Positions 35,601-49,486 are shown, counted from the first letter of the stretch. The stretch: 64,000 nt of DNA from Umbilicaria muhlenbergii (GCA_000611775.1 KK106984.1:3883341-3947340); one strand, 5' to 3'. The notes: generated by a model from the sequence alone, not told the origin. Program-made: numbers and translations.

Positions 35601-38500
35601 AATTTTTAATCATCTTTCTGAGATAATACTCCTGCAGATATTAAATTAAATGAATTACATTTAAAATAACATGTTCAGGTTCAGTCAAAGTGTTATAATA
35701 CTGACATGTTAATCAATCAGTTTTTTAATTCATTAAAGGCTTGAAGACACTGTTCAGTTTATATATTAAAAAGTATGTTCTTGCCTGTCAGTCTGATTAA
35801 AAACTTTGTAATTTTGAAATATTCCTTTATGAATCACTGATAAAAGTTGCAAAAACTTAAAAATGCTTATAACTGTTTCAAGTTGATCAGTACCTCTCAA
35901 GTTTTAATGATTATAATCTTTTTAAATTCATTTAAATATCATGACATCTTATAATCAGTTTTAAGTATTAAGTTTCAATCTTATGAAATTCATACTTCTT
36001 GATTTCAGCTTGTAAATCTGCCTTTCTCAGTCATTCTAGAATGATTTAAATATGAGTTCAATGTTCAGACAGAAACTCTGAATAAATTAAGATATTATTC
36101 AAATATGTTGTACAACATATGTTCAATAGATTGAATAATATGTTATTAATAAAATGCTAAAAGATAACTGATCTGTTAATGAGTCTGAAAGGCAAGACTT
36201 TATATTTGTAAGAATCATACCTTGTTTAAAAGATTATCAGATTATCAGATCTTCAGATTCAGAATTCATTTGTATGCAGTGAAATGCCTGTTGTATATCA
36301 ATCTTGATAAAGTATTTTGCTTTTAAAATCTGAGTCAAGGTTTCCTCAATTAATAATAATGAGTATTAGTCTTTCTTTATAATCAAATTCAGCTTTTAGT
36401 AGTTAATGCACAGTCATAAAGACTCATCTTTCTTTTATATAAACAGAATCAGTGAGGTTACTGATAATTGACTGACTTTAATAAAATTCTTTTGTAAGTT
36501 GTCTTTTATGTAATTCTTCACTGCTATCAGTTCTTCATGTGATATATTGTAGAGAGATGTGTATTTTAACTTTTATTCATTCTTTAAGACAATCTTGTGA
36601 TCATCAAGTTGATGCAGAGAGAGTTCATTTACAGTCTTTTTAAAAAAGACATCAATCAAGTCATGATATTTAAAAGAAAAAATCATCTTGATATTTAATT
36701 CACTTAACTTTAATTTAAAGTTCAATGCTTTTTTAATTTGTTAAATAAAAATAATAAAGATCTCATTACCTTTCTTCATATTTAATGTGAATGATACTGC
36801 ATTAATCATCTTGATATTAACTGCATGTGAGGGGTTATTATTTTTTAATACAGAGAGAGGCTGATTCAAGATCTGCTTTTATGATAAATTTCTTCAAGAT
36901 CTAATAAGGTTTCAGCAGTTCAGGTCAATCATTTAATTCAGGTTTAATTATTTAATTTATTCATTTATTCAGTGTTCAGTTCTTCAGTTCAGTTCATTTG
37001 TTTGATGTTCAGTTGTTCAGTTCAGTTCAGTTTATTCATTCAGTGAGAAAATCACTACCTGATTCACAGAGTTGATTAAAATTCAAGTGTGATTTATTCA
37101 AGAAAGTCTTAATATAATGTTAAAATCTTTCATATTTATAATCATCATGAGGATGAGTCACTGAGAATGATCACAGACCTTCATAATTGAATAAATCACA
37201 TATATAACTCATCTCACTGTCTTTTTCTGAAAATCATGTAAAGTTCAGAGCTTTGACAGAGATACTGCTTTAATTTTAAATCATTCAATCAGAGTCTTTA
37301 TCAGATTAGCATTAATGAATGCATATTTAATTAACTCAGTATTAAATAAAATCTTGACTCATAACTTAATCTCATTCAGAGTGAGCTTGTAATTCACCTC
37401 AAATGATGTTCAGGTAAACAGAATGTCTTCATTAATCATCAACATTAATATCATAAGAAGATTATCATTATTTCTTATCATGATTTTAATAGAAGAACGC
37501 CTTTTCCTGAATTTAATTTAAAATCAGAATCAGAATTGAATATGATTCATTACACATGTCTTAATTATTAAAAGCATGATAAGATTCAGTAATTTACATT
37601 AACTTCTGATTAAGCTTAATGCATTCAGCTAATTCTGTAACACTCACATATGTAGTTTTACTCATCATTTAATGACTTCTTAAAATTAATCTCTTGATCA
37701 TTATATTTGCATAATGAGCTCTGCATGATTTTAATATTAATATTAAAGTCTCTTTCTTTTTATTCTTGTTTGAATAATTTAAAGTGAGGTGTTTTTATTT
37801 ATTATATTTAAAACATCATTCTTTCTTCATCTGTTGTTCTTTGATGATGTCTGAGTGTAATGTTCAGTTCAGTATTCAGGGAACTGACTCAGTGATTATT
37901 CAGGTAGTCAATTTTAAGATTTTAATAAAACATTTAATCTTTATATGAGTTTGACTTATGAAGAGAAGTGTTTAATTTAATTAAAGTCTGATGATCTTTT
38001 TTGCATTCAGCAGTCATAAAGTTTGATTGATTCACTGACAGTGCTTAATGAGTTCATAAAGATCTTCAGGTCTATCATCATCAGTGTTTAATTATTATTA
38101 AATAATGTTATTAACTTTGTTCAGAAGTTCTTTTATTCAATATAAATTAAAAAACTTATTCAATTCAGTAACATATCACTGAAAATCAGCTCAGAAGGAC
38201 AGGAAGTCTTTGAATTTTTAATAAAGTTTACAGAATTCATTAATGATGATACATTTTTAATCTGAGTTTTTATAAATCTGAGTTAAATGTTTTAACAGTT
38301 TGTTACAACATGATCAATTGACACTGACAGATATTGAATTATTTGATGTTAAATTAAATTGAGATTAATGTGTCTTAACACTTTAACATTTATGTTGTGA
38401 CTGTACTCACAAGACTGCTTTCTTCTTTATATTTTTTTAAGTTCAAATAATTCACTTCTTGCAACAGTTTCAGGTCTGCTTATGAAGTGAAATAATTAAC
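32689..38500 (-). mobile_element. C: older minus-strand Ty3/gypsy fossil
   Basis: Minus-strand pol relic. Going right to left: gag-like sequence about 38350-37900; protease region about 37600-37000 (weak); reverse transcriptase about 36560-36000 (KDESL..LCINY, LKAKYFIKIDIQQAFHCIQM, YKVLPFRLIN); RNase H about 35560-35270 (with TGKENEKVNVFIK); integrase about 35000-33700; and the post-integrase YIHDVFHVNLL motif near 32950. It is more degraded and more AT-rich than family A. The 5' LTR was not found. Broken, many breaks; exact right end uncertain. Confidence 0.7.
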
Positions 38501-38899
38501 TGTAACATTAAAAAAGTACCTACACTCTTTTCAACCTCTGAAGGTGATAGAATATCAGCTGAGACAAATGCATGTGTTGATGAAAAAATTCTTCCTCAAC
38601 ATCATTAAACATCTCAACTCACAGTTTACTGAGTGATCAGGAGATTCTTAAAACATTTTAAATTTATTAATTAATTATTAATAATCAATTCTCAAGTCCT
38701 GCAAGAAGTAAGTAACAAATGATTAAGAAATACTTTATCACAGTAATAAATAATTATGAGAAGCATTTACAACAAATAAAAAGTTCTGCAATATGTAAGT
38801 GCTCTTGAAGATTTATTTGTAAGCACAGACAACTGCAGTAAAGGCAGTTGAAAGAGCAAGGTTTTAAACTGAATAATCTCAACATTAAGAGTAGATGTC

Positions 38900-40440
38900 T
38901 GAAGCATTGAAAAAATCATGATTAAATCACATCAGAAGAGAGAAATTTCTTTTTAATTTAAAAAATTATCCTTGACTGAAGAACAGTCAGATGATTATGA
39001 AAGATCAGAAATAATAAACATCATGAAGATGAACTCTTAAAGTGAGGTAATTCTTAAAAACTTACAATGATAAACAACACATGATTCAGAGAACACCTGT
39101 CATTTAATGTTGAAGATGTTAAATCAGAGAGATTCATACAAGGCACAGATACAGAATTTAAAAAAACAAAATAATTAAAAAGACTCTCAGATAAAAAAGT
39201 TATCAACTGAGAAACAAGAATTGAAACAGAATGTGTTGAAGTTAACTTAACAACTTAACAACTCTGAAGCAGAGCAGTCAAGAGAAGGCACATTTAAATT
39301 AAACATGAGTAACACAATGAAGAAGTGTTCAGTGAAGTTTTCAGATTCATTAATTCTGAATGATGATCTTAAGCTTACATTTCAGGTATGAAATAATCAG
39401 ATGAAGAGCAAGTTATGAATTAATAATAATTGATTTAATCAGTCAGACTTAAATGAAGCTGAACATGCTAAAGTGACTTACATAAAAATGTGAGTTGACA
39501 GCAAAGCTGCTGAACACCTTTATTCATGACTGAAGGCTCAGTCAAGAAGAGTGATTTGTGTTAAAGAGATTATTTAATGTCTTAAGAACATCTTTAAGAA
39601 TTCAGATCATCACTTAAAGACATGAAAGCAGCTGAAGAAGCTTAAGATGTCATATTTTAAAAATTTCAACATGTTTCAGTCAGAGTTTCTATGATTAGTG
39701 AATTCAGTGAAGATGTCAACAGATCAGTGAAAGAAAAAAGTTCATGACAAGTTATATAACTCACTTTAAGTTCAAATGAAAATTTATGTCATTGATGAGG
39801 ACATATCATTTGATACTTATTATAAAAAGGCTCAACAGTTCATGAAAGATCTTGTTAAAGCTGATGAGAAAATCAAGAAATGAAAAAATCAACAGAAGTT
39901 GCAGAGAAAATAATTAACTTTTAAATTTAAAAAGAAGACAATCATCACAATCATCACTGTCATATGAGAAGTAATCAAGTTAATGTTAATTAATGTAACA
40001 TGTTACATCTGCAATAAGAAAAAACACTTAGTGAGGAATTATCCTGATAAGTTAAAGAAGATTAAAGCAAAGACTGTAAACTCTGATCATTCAGATTCAG
40101 AAAACAGGCTACTTTAAATGAAGTCTTCACTTTAAAGTCAACAGAGGGAGCAAAGATAAGTAAGATGAAAATGTTAAATATTTTAAGAGAATCATCATTA
40201 ATCTGAGATTATCAACTTGCAGTTAAGCTGTTATTTGAGTCAAGTCAAGTCAAGTTAATGATCAAGAACTTAACTCACAGGTTCAGCTCCTTCACAAACT
40301 CAGTATTCAGTGATTAATCAAGTCAACTCTGAGGTACTCATGTGAACACTGAACTAATCATATACAGTTAAAATTGCTTAGTCATCATAACAGTAGTAAG
40401 TTTAATATAAGTAATAACATCACTTTTCTTCTCATGTTAT
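38900..40440 (+). pseudogene. D: plus-strand gypsy-type gag relic
   Basis: Coding-like stretch with a capsid-like region about 39310-39900 (SVKFSDSLILNDDLKLTFQV; AEHAKVTYIKM; FNMFQSEFL). A zinc-knuckle-like TCYICNKKKHLVRNY lies at about 39996-40040. Strand and sequence differ from family C, so it is a separate element. Pol does not follow directly; a pol start in the same orientation appears only at 50.3 kb, past the hAT relic, so an intervening insertion is possible but unproven. Fossil. Confidence 0.5.
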
Positions 40441-40826
40441 CACAGCTTTGCATTGTGTTGTTATTAAAGGCAGGTATTATGATAATTGAATACTTTTACA
40501 TACTTTTAATTGAATTATTAATCTGCAAAGACTGATATTATACATTGTGAGCACTGTGCAAACATGAAGAAAAACATAATATGTTAAAAAAGTAATGCTC
40601 AAAGGTAATGCTCAAAGGTAATGTTTATTTAGAATTTGTGATGACTGTATACTTTTTTTAACTTTGCAGACTGTATTTGTAACTGATCTCATAACACAAC
40701 CTGATGTTGATCTGCAGACAGTAATACTGATTGACTGATGCTGATAATGATGCATCACTCATATATTGAATTCATAAATTGTTTGCTTCAATTAACTGCA
40801 GTTGATCTTCTCTGAGCTTCACTCCT

Positions 40827-43800
40827 TCATGCTGAAGTGAGGGAGGTCATCAGGTCATCAGATGATAAAAACATGTTAAAATCATCTTGCTCTTTACCCT
40901 TCAACACATCTTCAATTGTAATAAAGATGTCTGAGTCATTACTCTGCTCTGTTTTCACTCTCATCTGATGCATATCAGCAAGTTCATCTACTTTCATATC
41001 ATCTGAATCATTCATGTCAAACTCATCATGATTATCACTGTTCATTGTCACTGTTTTACACTTAACAAAAGTAAGCTTTCTTTGTTGAAGTGTCTTCATG
41101 AACTCATAAGTCTTCTCATCATCTGTTATAATTAACTCATTCAGAACAGAGGCTTCTCAAGCTCAGGTTTCAAAGATGCTGACTTCCTCATCATTGTCAT
41201 CATCATCAATGAGGTCATTCAACAAGGTGTTTCACTCATAATACTTGATTAAATAGAGTATATGTATAGTCTCAGTGCTCAGATGTTCACATCATCAATT
41301 GCAGATGTCTTTAATCATATTGAAGATGTATTTCACATTTACTTCAGAGACATATACAGCAAGAACATCTCTTGTCATTTAAGAGAGACCTTTGAGATCA
41401 TTGTAGTTAACACTTCACATCTAATGATGTAATTAACTTAAGCCTCATATCAGCATTACCTTTGAGCATTATCTTTAATGAATCATTAACATAATTGACT
41501 GATGTGAAAAGATACTTAAAGATATCATTTTAAGTATCTGTTCATTATTGATCCTTCAGCTTTATCTGTTTAATTAATGTGTTGAGATTCATATTCTGTG
41601 ACTGACCTGCAGTGATAATTGAGTTCATAGTCAGACTCTCATATTTTAAGTAATATAAATCATAGTAGTCTTGAAACTGTTGATTTCACTCAATTTCTTA
41701 AGATTTTGTTACTTTCTTCCCTTATGATGCATTAGTCATGATCAAGTGAATATATGCATTGAAGTTATTTTATACTTGATCATCTTACATGATGAGTTTA
41801 GAACAGTTGCAAGATTATAAATTCATCATTAACTTGCCTGTGAATTCTCATAATAATCCCTCAACTTATTCTGACAGGCTTTCAGGGCAGTGATCAGTTC
41901 ATGCTTTCAGAGAGTGATTTTCAGCTGCACTCAGCAACAGTGATCTGCAATGTGACTGATGAGTTGATTGTACACATATCAGGTCTTATGTATTGTAACT
42001 TCAGTAATTTTTAAAAGTGCTGTAGTTCAGTCTTTAAATGACTTTAATAATGTTAAAAGATAACAGATCTGTTTTCATTCTGAATTAATAATTATAAGAA
42101 CTCAGAGCTTTCTATCTTGTTCATTAAGAATAAAGTTGTGCAGGGCCTCTTGTAAAACATAAGCTTAAAAAAGCATGTCATATATGAAATTTCATCATGT
42201 CTTGACATCTTGAATCATTTGAAAAGATTTTTGATTTAAGCTGTTTGCATAAACTTGCTGTTGAATATCTGCAAATCATTTGAATCTCTGTGAGGAAGAG
42301 TTGATTGTGATTGAAAGATATTAAATCTATCACATGTTGTTAACATTCAGGCATTATCAATGAGCATTATCATTTCACTTGTCTTTTGCATGATGTTAAT
42401 CAAAGATATCTTCTCTTGAATCTTTGTCAACTTGTCTGCATTTTATATCTTCACATGATGATCATTTCTGACATTCACATCAAGTGACCTCAGTAAAGCC
42501 TTGACAGCAAGAGCTAAGACATGTGTCATGCATGATATTATTACTTCAACATTGTCTCATTGAATATCATGATCACCACTCAAGACTGACTTCAGATGTG
42601 TGTGCATAGTGATGTTATTAAAGATGTTATTCATAATGATAGTGAAGAGCTTGTTCATGATTTTAAAGATCTTTAAAACATTAAGGACGTGATCTGTCAG
42701 AGTGACTTTAATATGTGACTCATTTACATGCTCAAATCTCAATAAGGCCTCATTGTAGTTTCAGTTATTATCAATGTAATAGGCAGTAACCACCAAGAAG
42801 GATAAGTGATTATGAGATTAATAATTTAAAATTAATGATATTTTACTGTTTGTCTGAGCAAGACTCTCTTATACAGTGAGCATCACTTTTTGATATTGAT
42901 CTGTGACAAGGTTTCAGATTTTATTGCAGCAAGGTATCTGAATGTCATCTTGAAGCATTATAAGAGTGATATGAAGCTGCTTGTTCTCAATGAATTGAAA
43001 GAAGGTGTTCATAAATATGAGTGCATTAATGATTTACTGTTTAAAGGCCTTCTTCATGTATATTAAAATGTCAAGGTTGTGTACTGTTCATTTTTAAGAA
43101 ATATCATAAGAGCATTAGCTTTCAGCATTAATATTAATAAGAAAGATAATATATAAAAAGAAACAAACTTACTGTTGACTGCAACAGTTCATTCAATGTA
43201 AATTGTAAATGCTTTTGCTTGAGTGATATCTTGCAGCAGTTTAAATATAAATGCTTTTTCATAATGCTGAAATCAATGTTCTTCATATTCAGGTGACTGA
43301 TGACAGCTTGATAAAGTTTGCATTATAAATTTAACTTTTCACTCTGCATGACTGTGACCTGCTCAAACAGGTTTCAGTAGTTGAAGAACTGAGTAATGAA
43401 TCTTCATTTAAAATTGTCTTTCAGTCTGTCATGAGTGTGAAGATCATGTAGAGTTGACTTTCATCACTCATGAAAGAGTTTCACATATCACTTGTCACTT
43501 TTTCAGAAAATGTGTGTCTTGAGAGTGTTGCATTGAAGTGCAATAAGTGGTGATAAATTTTAAAGAGCATGAGGTAAGATTTGAGCATCCTCAGATTCCT
43601 GAGAGATTTGTGATTATAAAAAAGAGATGAGAATTTCTTCTGCTTCTGAGAGAGAAAAGTCACTATCATATTAAGACATATTGATAGAAGTGTATGTGAA
43701 AATTGCAGTGATGAGTGATTTGAGAAAGAAGATATTGTTGTGTAAAGAATAACTACACTTATATGCATATCAAAAGAGATGTCAGATAAATATGTTACAC

Positions 43801-45513
43801 AGAAAACCCCTTTTACTCTTGAAAAGTAATGCTGAAAAATAATGATTAAAACATGTGTATGAGGCATGTGTAACCCTGCAGTGTAATTGAACAGATATCA
43901 GATTGCATGTACTTTGCTCATCAAAGATAATCATCATGTTACGTGTAACCCTGCAGTATTAATATTCAATCATATTTATGATACATGAAAAAGTCTGTTT
44001 GTGCAACAAAGATGATGATCATCTTATAAATAACCTTGCAGTGACTTATGATGATCTGTTAAAAAATATTAAGCTCATTCATCTTCAGCTTATAAAATCA
44101 AGTAATTAAAAAGATGCTAGAAATCATGAAAATGAAAGAAGTTATGAAACAGCTGTGATTAAATGAAATTTAAGATTTCAACATGCTACTCACTTTAATA
44201 GAAATAATCATATGTTAGAAGGAACACACCCTCTCATTATAAACTCATGACTTTAATTTTCATGTTAAAGCATGATATTATGCATCAATGAAAGTGAGCA
44301 AATGATAATGTCAGTAGATAACACCTGAACTTATTATATAAATGTGCAGTTAATAAAAAAAGATTCAGCTTCAGCTTCTTCTTCTGATGTAGATGTCTTT
44401 TTATATTTCAATTTTAAACTCTCATTCTTTTTAATATCATTCATCACAAAGTTCTCCTCATTATACATCAATAAATTCTTCATGAAAAGCTCATGATCTG
44501 TTATTGAATCATTTTTTGACATCTTGATAATTTTCTTCTCAATCAGCACTTCCTCCTTCATTGATTCTTCAGTCATGTGAGCATTGTTTCTAGCCTTCAG
44601 ATCATCCTTCAACTCATTAATGTTATGTGCAATGTATGCAGGAAAATGAAGATTTTTTCAGAAGTTTATAAGCTTCTTTTTCAGGTTCTGTATTCATGTT
44701 AAAATCAAGCTCATCAGCATTATCTTCAGACATTACCTCAGAGCCAGCTTGCTTCAATAACTCATAATCAACATGATATATCAGTTGTTCAAGACACTGC
44801 ATAATTGAAACATTATGTTTAAGAATTACCTCTTTGATCTCCTCTGACATCTATACTTATTGATCAGTAAATAATGTTAATAAGTAATGCTCATATCTGC
44901 TTACCTTCTTCTCTTTGTCATTAGTATCAGTGTTGTCATCATCTTCATTGTCATCTTCATCATTATCTTTGTCATCATCTTCATTCTCTTCATCATCATC
45001 ATTCCCCTCATTGATGCATGTTAAGTTTCACTCAATTTTGTTACTCTTTCACAGCAAGACTTGAAGGAACTCATCTTTCACATCTTCACACTTAAAGATA
45101 ATCTCATTTCAGATACTTGTGAGATTTTGTTTAAATCATTTCATTATAAGTGTAAATAGCTTGCAAAATGAGCATTATTTATCAGTTTTACCTGACAACT
45201 TCTTCTTGAAATGTTTCACAGACTCAACTTCTCAGGCATTTTTTAACAAAACTTAATGTTCATCATGACTCATTTCATTTCAATCTGATGTTATCTTTTG
45301 TACTTTTTAATGACATTTCAACTTAACCTGCTCATCTGTGTTTCTAGCATGTGCAATTATAATTTAATTATCAGTTTCATTATAGTGCTTTTGCTGCTTT
45401 CTGATCATGCTTTCATGCTGATTATATTCACTGAGGTGCTTTTGTAAAGTGATTAATATAATATTTATTTTATGTTGACCTGCTCACTGAGGCGTGGTAG
45501 ATAGATTAATCAT
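40827..45513 (-). pseudogene. hAT-family transposase relic
   Basis: Minus-strand remains of a hAT DNA-transposon transposase. A start codon is possible at 45513 (MINLSTTPQ). Basic/acidic blocks follow: EYNQHESMIRKQQKHYNE, an EDDNEDDDN-type acidic stretch near 44950, and 228-nt and 279-nt open segments at 44850-44623 and 44612-44334. A GT...AG intron (GTAAGC...TATAG, about 44905-44852) precedes the first. The family-defining parts are ISCMTHVLALAVKALLRSL (about 42540-42480), an RNase H-fold block with NLATVLN-like sequence (about 41880-41780), and the C-terminal dimerisation block MTRDVLAVYVSEVNVKYIF...TETIHILYLIKYYE (about 41380-41240). An acidic 90-residue frame (41099-40827) follows as tail. 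Many in-frame stops and weak junctions show it is dead. Terminal inverted repeats were not located. Confidence 0.65.
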
Positions 45514-46690
45514 GATGAAGTGAAGAAAGAACTTGATTACATCATTATTACATAAATTAATGATCTGTCTTTTATGATGTGAGCATTATCTTTGATCATT
45601 ACCTTGCTTCTGACATAAGAGAGTGAGGAAGCGGGTGATCAAGTGTACTGATGAAAAAGTGATATAAATTAAATAATAAATATTAATAATTGTCATTATT
45701 ATTGACATGTGAGCAGTACCTGAAGAAATAAGACATGCTGTTAAATGATGAAGAAGGATGAATGTTGAAGAGAATTAATATGCACAGCTGATAAATTGTT
45801 CTTTAACTTGTGAATTTTGATATTGAGGCTTATGTAATTAAAAGCGCTGCTAGACAGGATTTGATGTTGATATTAACTTACAACATTATTTAAGTGATGA
45901 GGTGAAGTGCAAACCAAATGATGATAACATGAGCAGAGGTGAGTTGTGCAAGAAATGTTTATATTTATGTATTTTAATCATGTTTTTAAAAACCTGTGTT
46001 GATATCACAGCATCCCGCCTCTGCAGTGAATGTGTTGAAAGTTAAATATTGATGTCACAACATCTCATCTTTACAGTGAATGCACTGAAAGTGTTATGTT
46101 GATCTGACAACTTGATTACAGATGTGAAATCTGCAGCTGATTATGTTCTTCTTTTCATGCACTTTAACATCCCCCTTCTACATCTCATTATTGAAGTTTC
46201 AGTTAAATAATGCTTTTAGATAACACCTGTGATATTTATTCATGCTGACAAAGATTTGCTTCTCTTCAGATCTTCAAGCTCTGCATACTTTTCTTATTAC
46301 TTTTAATGCATATCTTTCATGTTGTCCTCTGTCTAGATACTTATCAGTTAAATAATGCTCATAAATAATGTCTGCATTCATTCTTGATGATTGATATTTT
46401 ATTATCTTCAGATCTTACACACTTTTTTGATATGCTTCTTCATCTTTAACATATCTTTTCAACTTTAACACATCTTGTCATCTTCAACAAACTCATCATG
46501 TTCAATGCACCTCATCACCTTTAAAACTTATCATCTTCAACATACTCTGTTATCTTCAACACACTCAGTCACCTTCAACTCACTCTGTCATAATCATCAC
46601 TTTTCATCACATTCAATATATTTCTTTAACACACCTCTTGCCTTTCCTAGTTAGTCATACGCCTTCATCACTTTTTGCAAGTATAGTTAA
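45514..46690. other. Non-coding AT-rich stretch with short direct repeats
   Basis: No gene recognised. About 45995-46100 holds two diverged ~58-bp copies (GTTGATATCACAGCATC...CTGCAGTGAATGTG...). A partly duplicated segment of about 160 bp (beginning CAGTTAAATAATGCT) spans 46200-46450. It could be the 5' side of the hAT relic. Confidence 0.4.
46441..46588. repeat. 19-bp tandem repeat (TCATCTTCAACACACTCTG)
   Basis: About eight degenerate units of 18-19 bp in tandem, differing mostly by C/T changes. Confidence 0.7.
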
Positions 46691-46789
46691 ACAAATCAAC
46701 ACTCATAATAATGCTGAAAGTTAATGCCTACTAAGTAATTGAAGTATGATGTGTATTAAGAGTGAAGTTAAACATTTATCAGCTGTTCC

Positions 46790-48248
46790 TCCTCCTTTCA
46801 AAGATGAGCTTCATCAAGTCAGAAAGTCAGTGAAGATTTACAAATCATCAAAGAATAAAGCTGCAGAGAAGCATCAGAAAGACTTAATACAATGATGATT
46901 AATTACATAATCTGCACCTCAAGGAAAAGAACCTGCTCACTCAGAGCAGTCAGAGGTTTTATGAAAAGTCAAGTCAGGAAGTAAGTTTCTCATATTAATT
47001 AATAATGTCAGAAGTTAATGCTCTTTTGCAGTGAAAACTCTTCATGAAATCAAACATTATCAGCTTACAGAAGGGTTGCTTATTCTGAAAGCTGCATTTC
47101 AATATTTAATACATGAAATCATGATTGATCTGTCAAGCATGCAGAACATTAATGTTAAAAAAATATATTAATAAAAGACTGCTCTGCTGATGTTGCAGGA
47201 GTCAACAGAGGTGTTGTTGATTTCATTTTTTAAGAGTAAATTGTCTGAAATACAAAGTAATGCTAAAGTTAATGCTCTCATGCAGATATCAATTTGCTCA
47301 TCATTTACAGAAAGCAGATTATTATTCAGAGTAAAAATATAATTTTAACAAAACATCTCTTGCTTCTTGATTCAGGTGAAAATCTTGCACTGTATATCAT
47401 TAAAATGCAGGATTCAAGGGCCATACCTGCTTCAAGGCAGCATGATGACTGAAGAAATAATGTTAAATGATAATGTTTAAATTGTTTCTGTAAGATAGAA
47501 TACTAGTGTAGTAATAAAAACATGAAACTTAAACTGAGATCACTCTGACCTGCATAAGTGATAACCTTAATGTGCAAAAGTAAAATTTTAACCCTTGTGC
47601 AGATAAAATGCATCATGTATAAAAACTTGATGAGTTTTATAAAATTCTCAGTGTCTTACTTTATTACCTGCCTCAACCTGACACGTCAAGGTGAGTTCAA
47701 AATCACTGAGACATTATCACTCAACTCAGCTTGATTTAATTTAACTCAGTGTCACTTTGACCTGCAGTGACAGCCTACTTGCAGTCAACAACTTAATCAT
47801 GAGGATAATAACTCTGTTAAACATCAATGCTGCTGAAGAGGCTTTCATTCACAAGAAGCACTTTAAATTTGTGAAAAAGCATCTGCAGTTATACATCAGA
47901 ACAGCATAAAAGTCAGTTTTTTTAACAGAATATAATAATTAAAATGCTGAAATAATCTTCAAAGCATTTACAGCAAATTTAATGATTGATGAAAGATGAA
48001 TCTCTACTCACTTCTTATTTTATAACATCAGCAGGCATGATGTTCTGATCAAAAAGAAATGATTCAAGAAGATTAAAATCTTGATTAATTACTTCAATCA
48101 AAAGCTGATTTGACCTGAGGAGGCTCAGTATCAGGCAAGCAGAAACTTAATAATGTCAAGATGAGAAATTCAACTACTGAAACTCATATCAGAGCATTAA
48201 GTAGATGCTGAATGACATGATAATCTGCATGAGACAGTCACAAATTCT
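46790..48248 (+). pseudogene. Intron-bearing relic of unknown type
   Basis: Plus-strand coding-like blocks are separated by at least three intron-like segments: 46981-47031 (GTAAGT...TTTTGCAG, 51 nt), 47235-47285 (GTAAAT...CATGCAG, 51 nt) and about 47691-47768 (GTGAGT...CCTGCAG). Inside several of them the word GTTAATGCT recurs. This is what transitions would make of the GCTAACGC branch site seen in the nearby MTR10 introns. Readable peptide patches include FNQKLI and EAQYQASRNLIMSR (about 48090-48170); none matched a family I know. It could be a second gene of the hAT element, another DNA transposon, or a trapped host gene copy. It is interrupted at 48249 by the next element. Confidence 0.4.
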
Positions 48249-48428
48249 TAAAAAAGTACACTGCATCATGAGTTGAGTTTGGGTTGAGTTTTGACTATTG
48301 TGACTCAACTCAGACTGAGTTGAGTTTTTTTTAAGTTGAGTCACATTGAGTTGAGTTTTTTTGAGTTTGGGTTGAGTTTTTCACTGAGTAACTCAGTTCA
48401 AGTTCATGTATATGACTCATTCAAACAG

Positions 48429-48723
48429 CTTTCAAAGCAGCTTTTAAAACAGCTTTTAAAATGACCTCAAAAACAGCCTTGAAAAACAGCCTTGAAAAAC
48501 AGCCTTGAAAAACAGCCTTGAAAAACAGCCTTGAAAAACAGCCTCAAAAAACAGCATTCAAAACAGCTTCAATGACAGCCTTAAAAAACAACTTTCAAAA
48601 CAACTTTCAAAACAGCTTCAATGACAGCCTTAATAACAACCTTGAAAAATGACCTCAAAAATCAACTTTCAAAACAGCTTTCAAAACAGCCTTAAAAAAC
48701 AGCTTTCAAAGTGACTTTCAAAA
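48429..48723. repeat. 13-bp tandem repeat (CCTTGAAAAACAG) and variants
   Basis: Perfect copies of the 13-mer run from about 48475 to 48545, grading into AACAGCTTTCAA variants on both sides, up to the gap edge. Confidence 0.85.
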
Positions 48724-49486
48724 NNNNNNNNNNNNNNNNNNNNNNNNNNNNNNNNNNNNNNNNNNNNNNNNNNNNNNNNNNNNNNNNNNNNNNNNNNNNN
48801 NNNNNNNNNNNNNNNNNNNNNNNNNNNNNNNNNNNNNNNNNNNNNNNNNNNNNNNNNNNNNNNNNNNNNNNNNNNNNNNNNNNNNNNNNNNNNNNNNNNN
48901 NNNNNNNNNNNNNNNNNNNNNNNNNNNNNNNNNNNNNNNNNNNNNNNNNNNNNNNNNNNNNNNNNNNNNNNNNNNNNNNNNNNNNNNNNNNNNNNNNNNN
49001 NNNNNNNNNNNNNNNNNNNNNNNNNNNNNNNNNNNNNNNNNNNNNNNNNNNNNNNNNNNNNNNNNNNNNNNNNNNNNNNNNNNNNNNNNNNNNNNNNNNN
49101 NNNNNNNNNNNNNNNNNNNNNNNNNNNNNNNNNNNNNNNNNNNNNNNNNNNNNNNNNNNNNNNNNNNNNNNNNNNNNNNNNNNNNNNNNNNNNNNNNNNN
49201 NNNNNNNNNNNNNNNNNNNNNNNNNNNNNNNNNNNNNNNNNNNNNNNNNNNNNNNNNNNNNNNNNNNNNNNNNNNNNNNNNNNNNNNNNNNNNNNNNNNN
49301 NNNNNNNNNNNNNNNNNNNNNNNNNNNNNNNNNNNNNNNNNNNNNNNNNNNNNNNNNNNNNNNNNNNNNNNNNNNNNNNNNNNNNNNNNNNNNNNNNNNN
49401 NNNNNNNNNNNNNNNNNNNNNNNNNNNNNNNNNNNNNNNNNNNNNNNNNNNNNNNNNNNNNNNNNNNNNNNNNNNNNNNNNNNNNN
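48724..49486. other. Assembly gap (763 N)
   Basis: Run of unresolved bases. Nothing can be called inside; any open frame across it is an artefact. Confidence 1.

Noticed and set aside
36960-37035. GTTCAG-rich short repeat
   Set aside because: Irregular, within the decayed family C body; too weak to call as a separate repeat feature.
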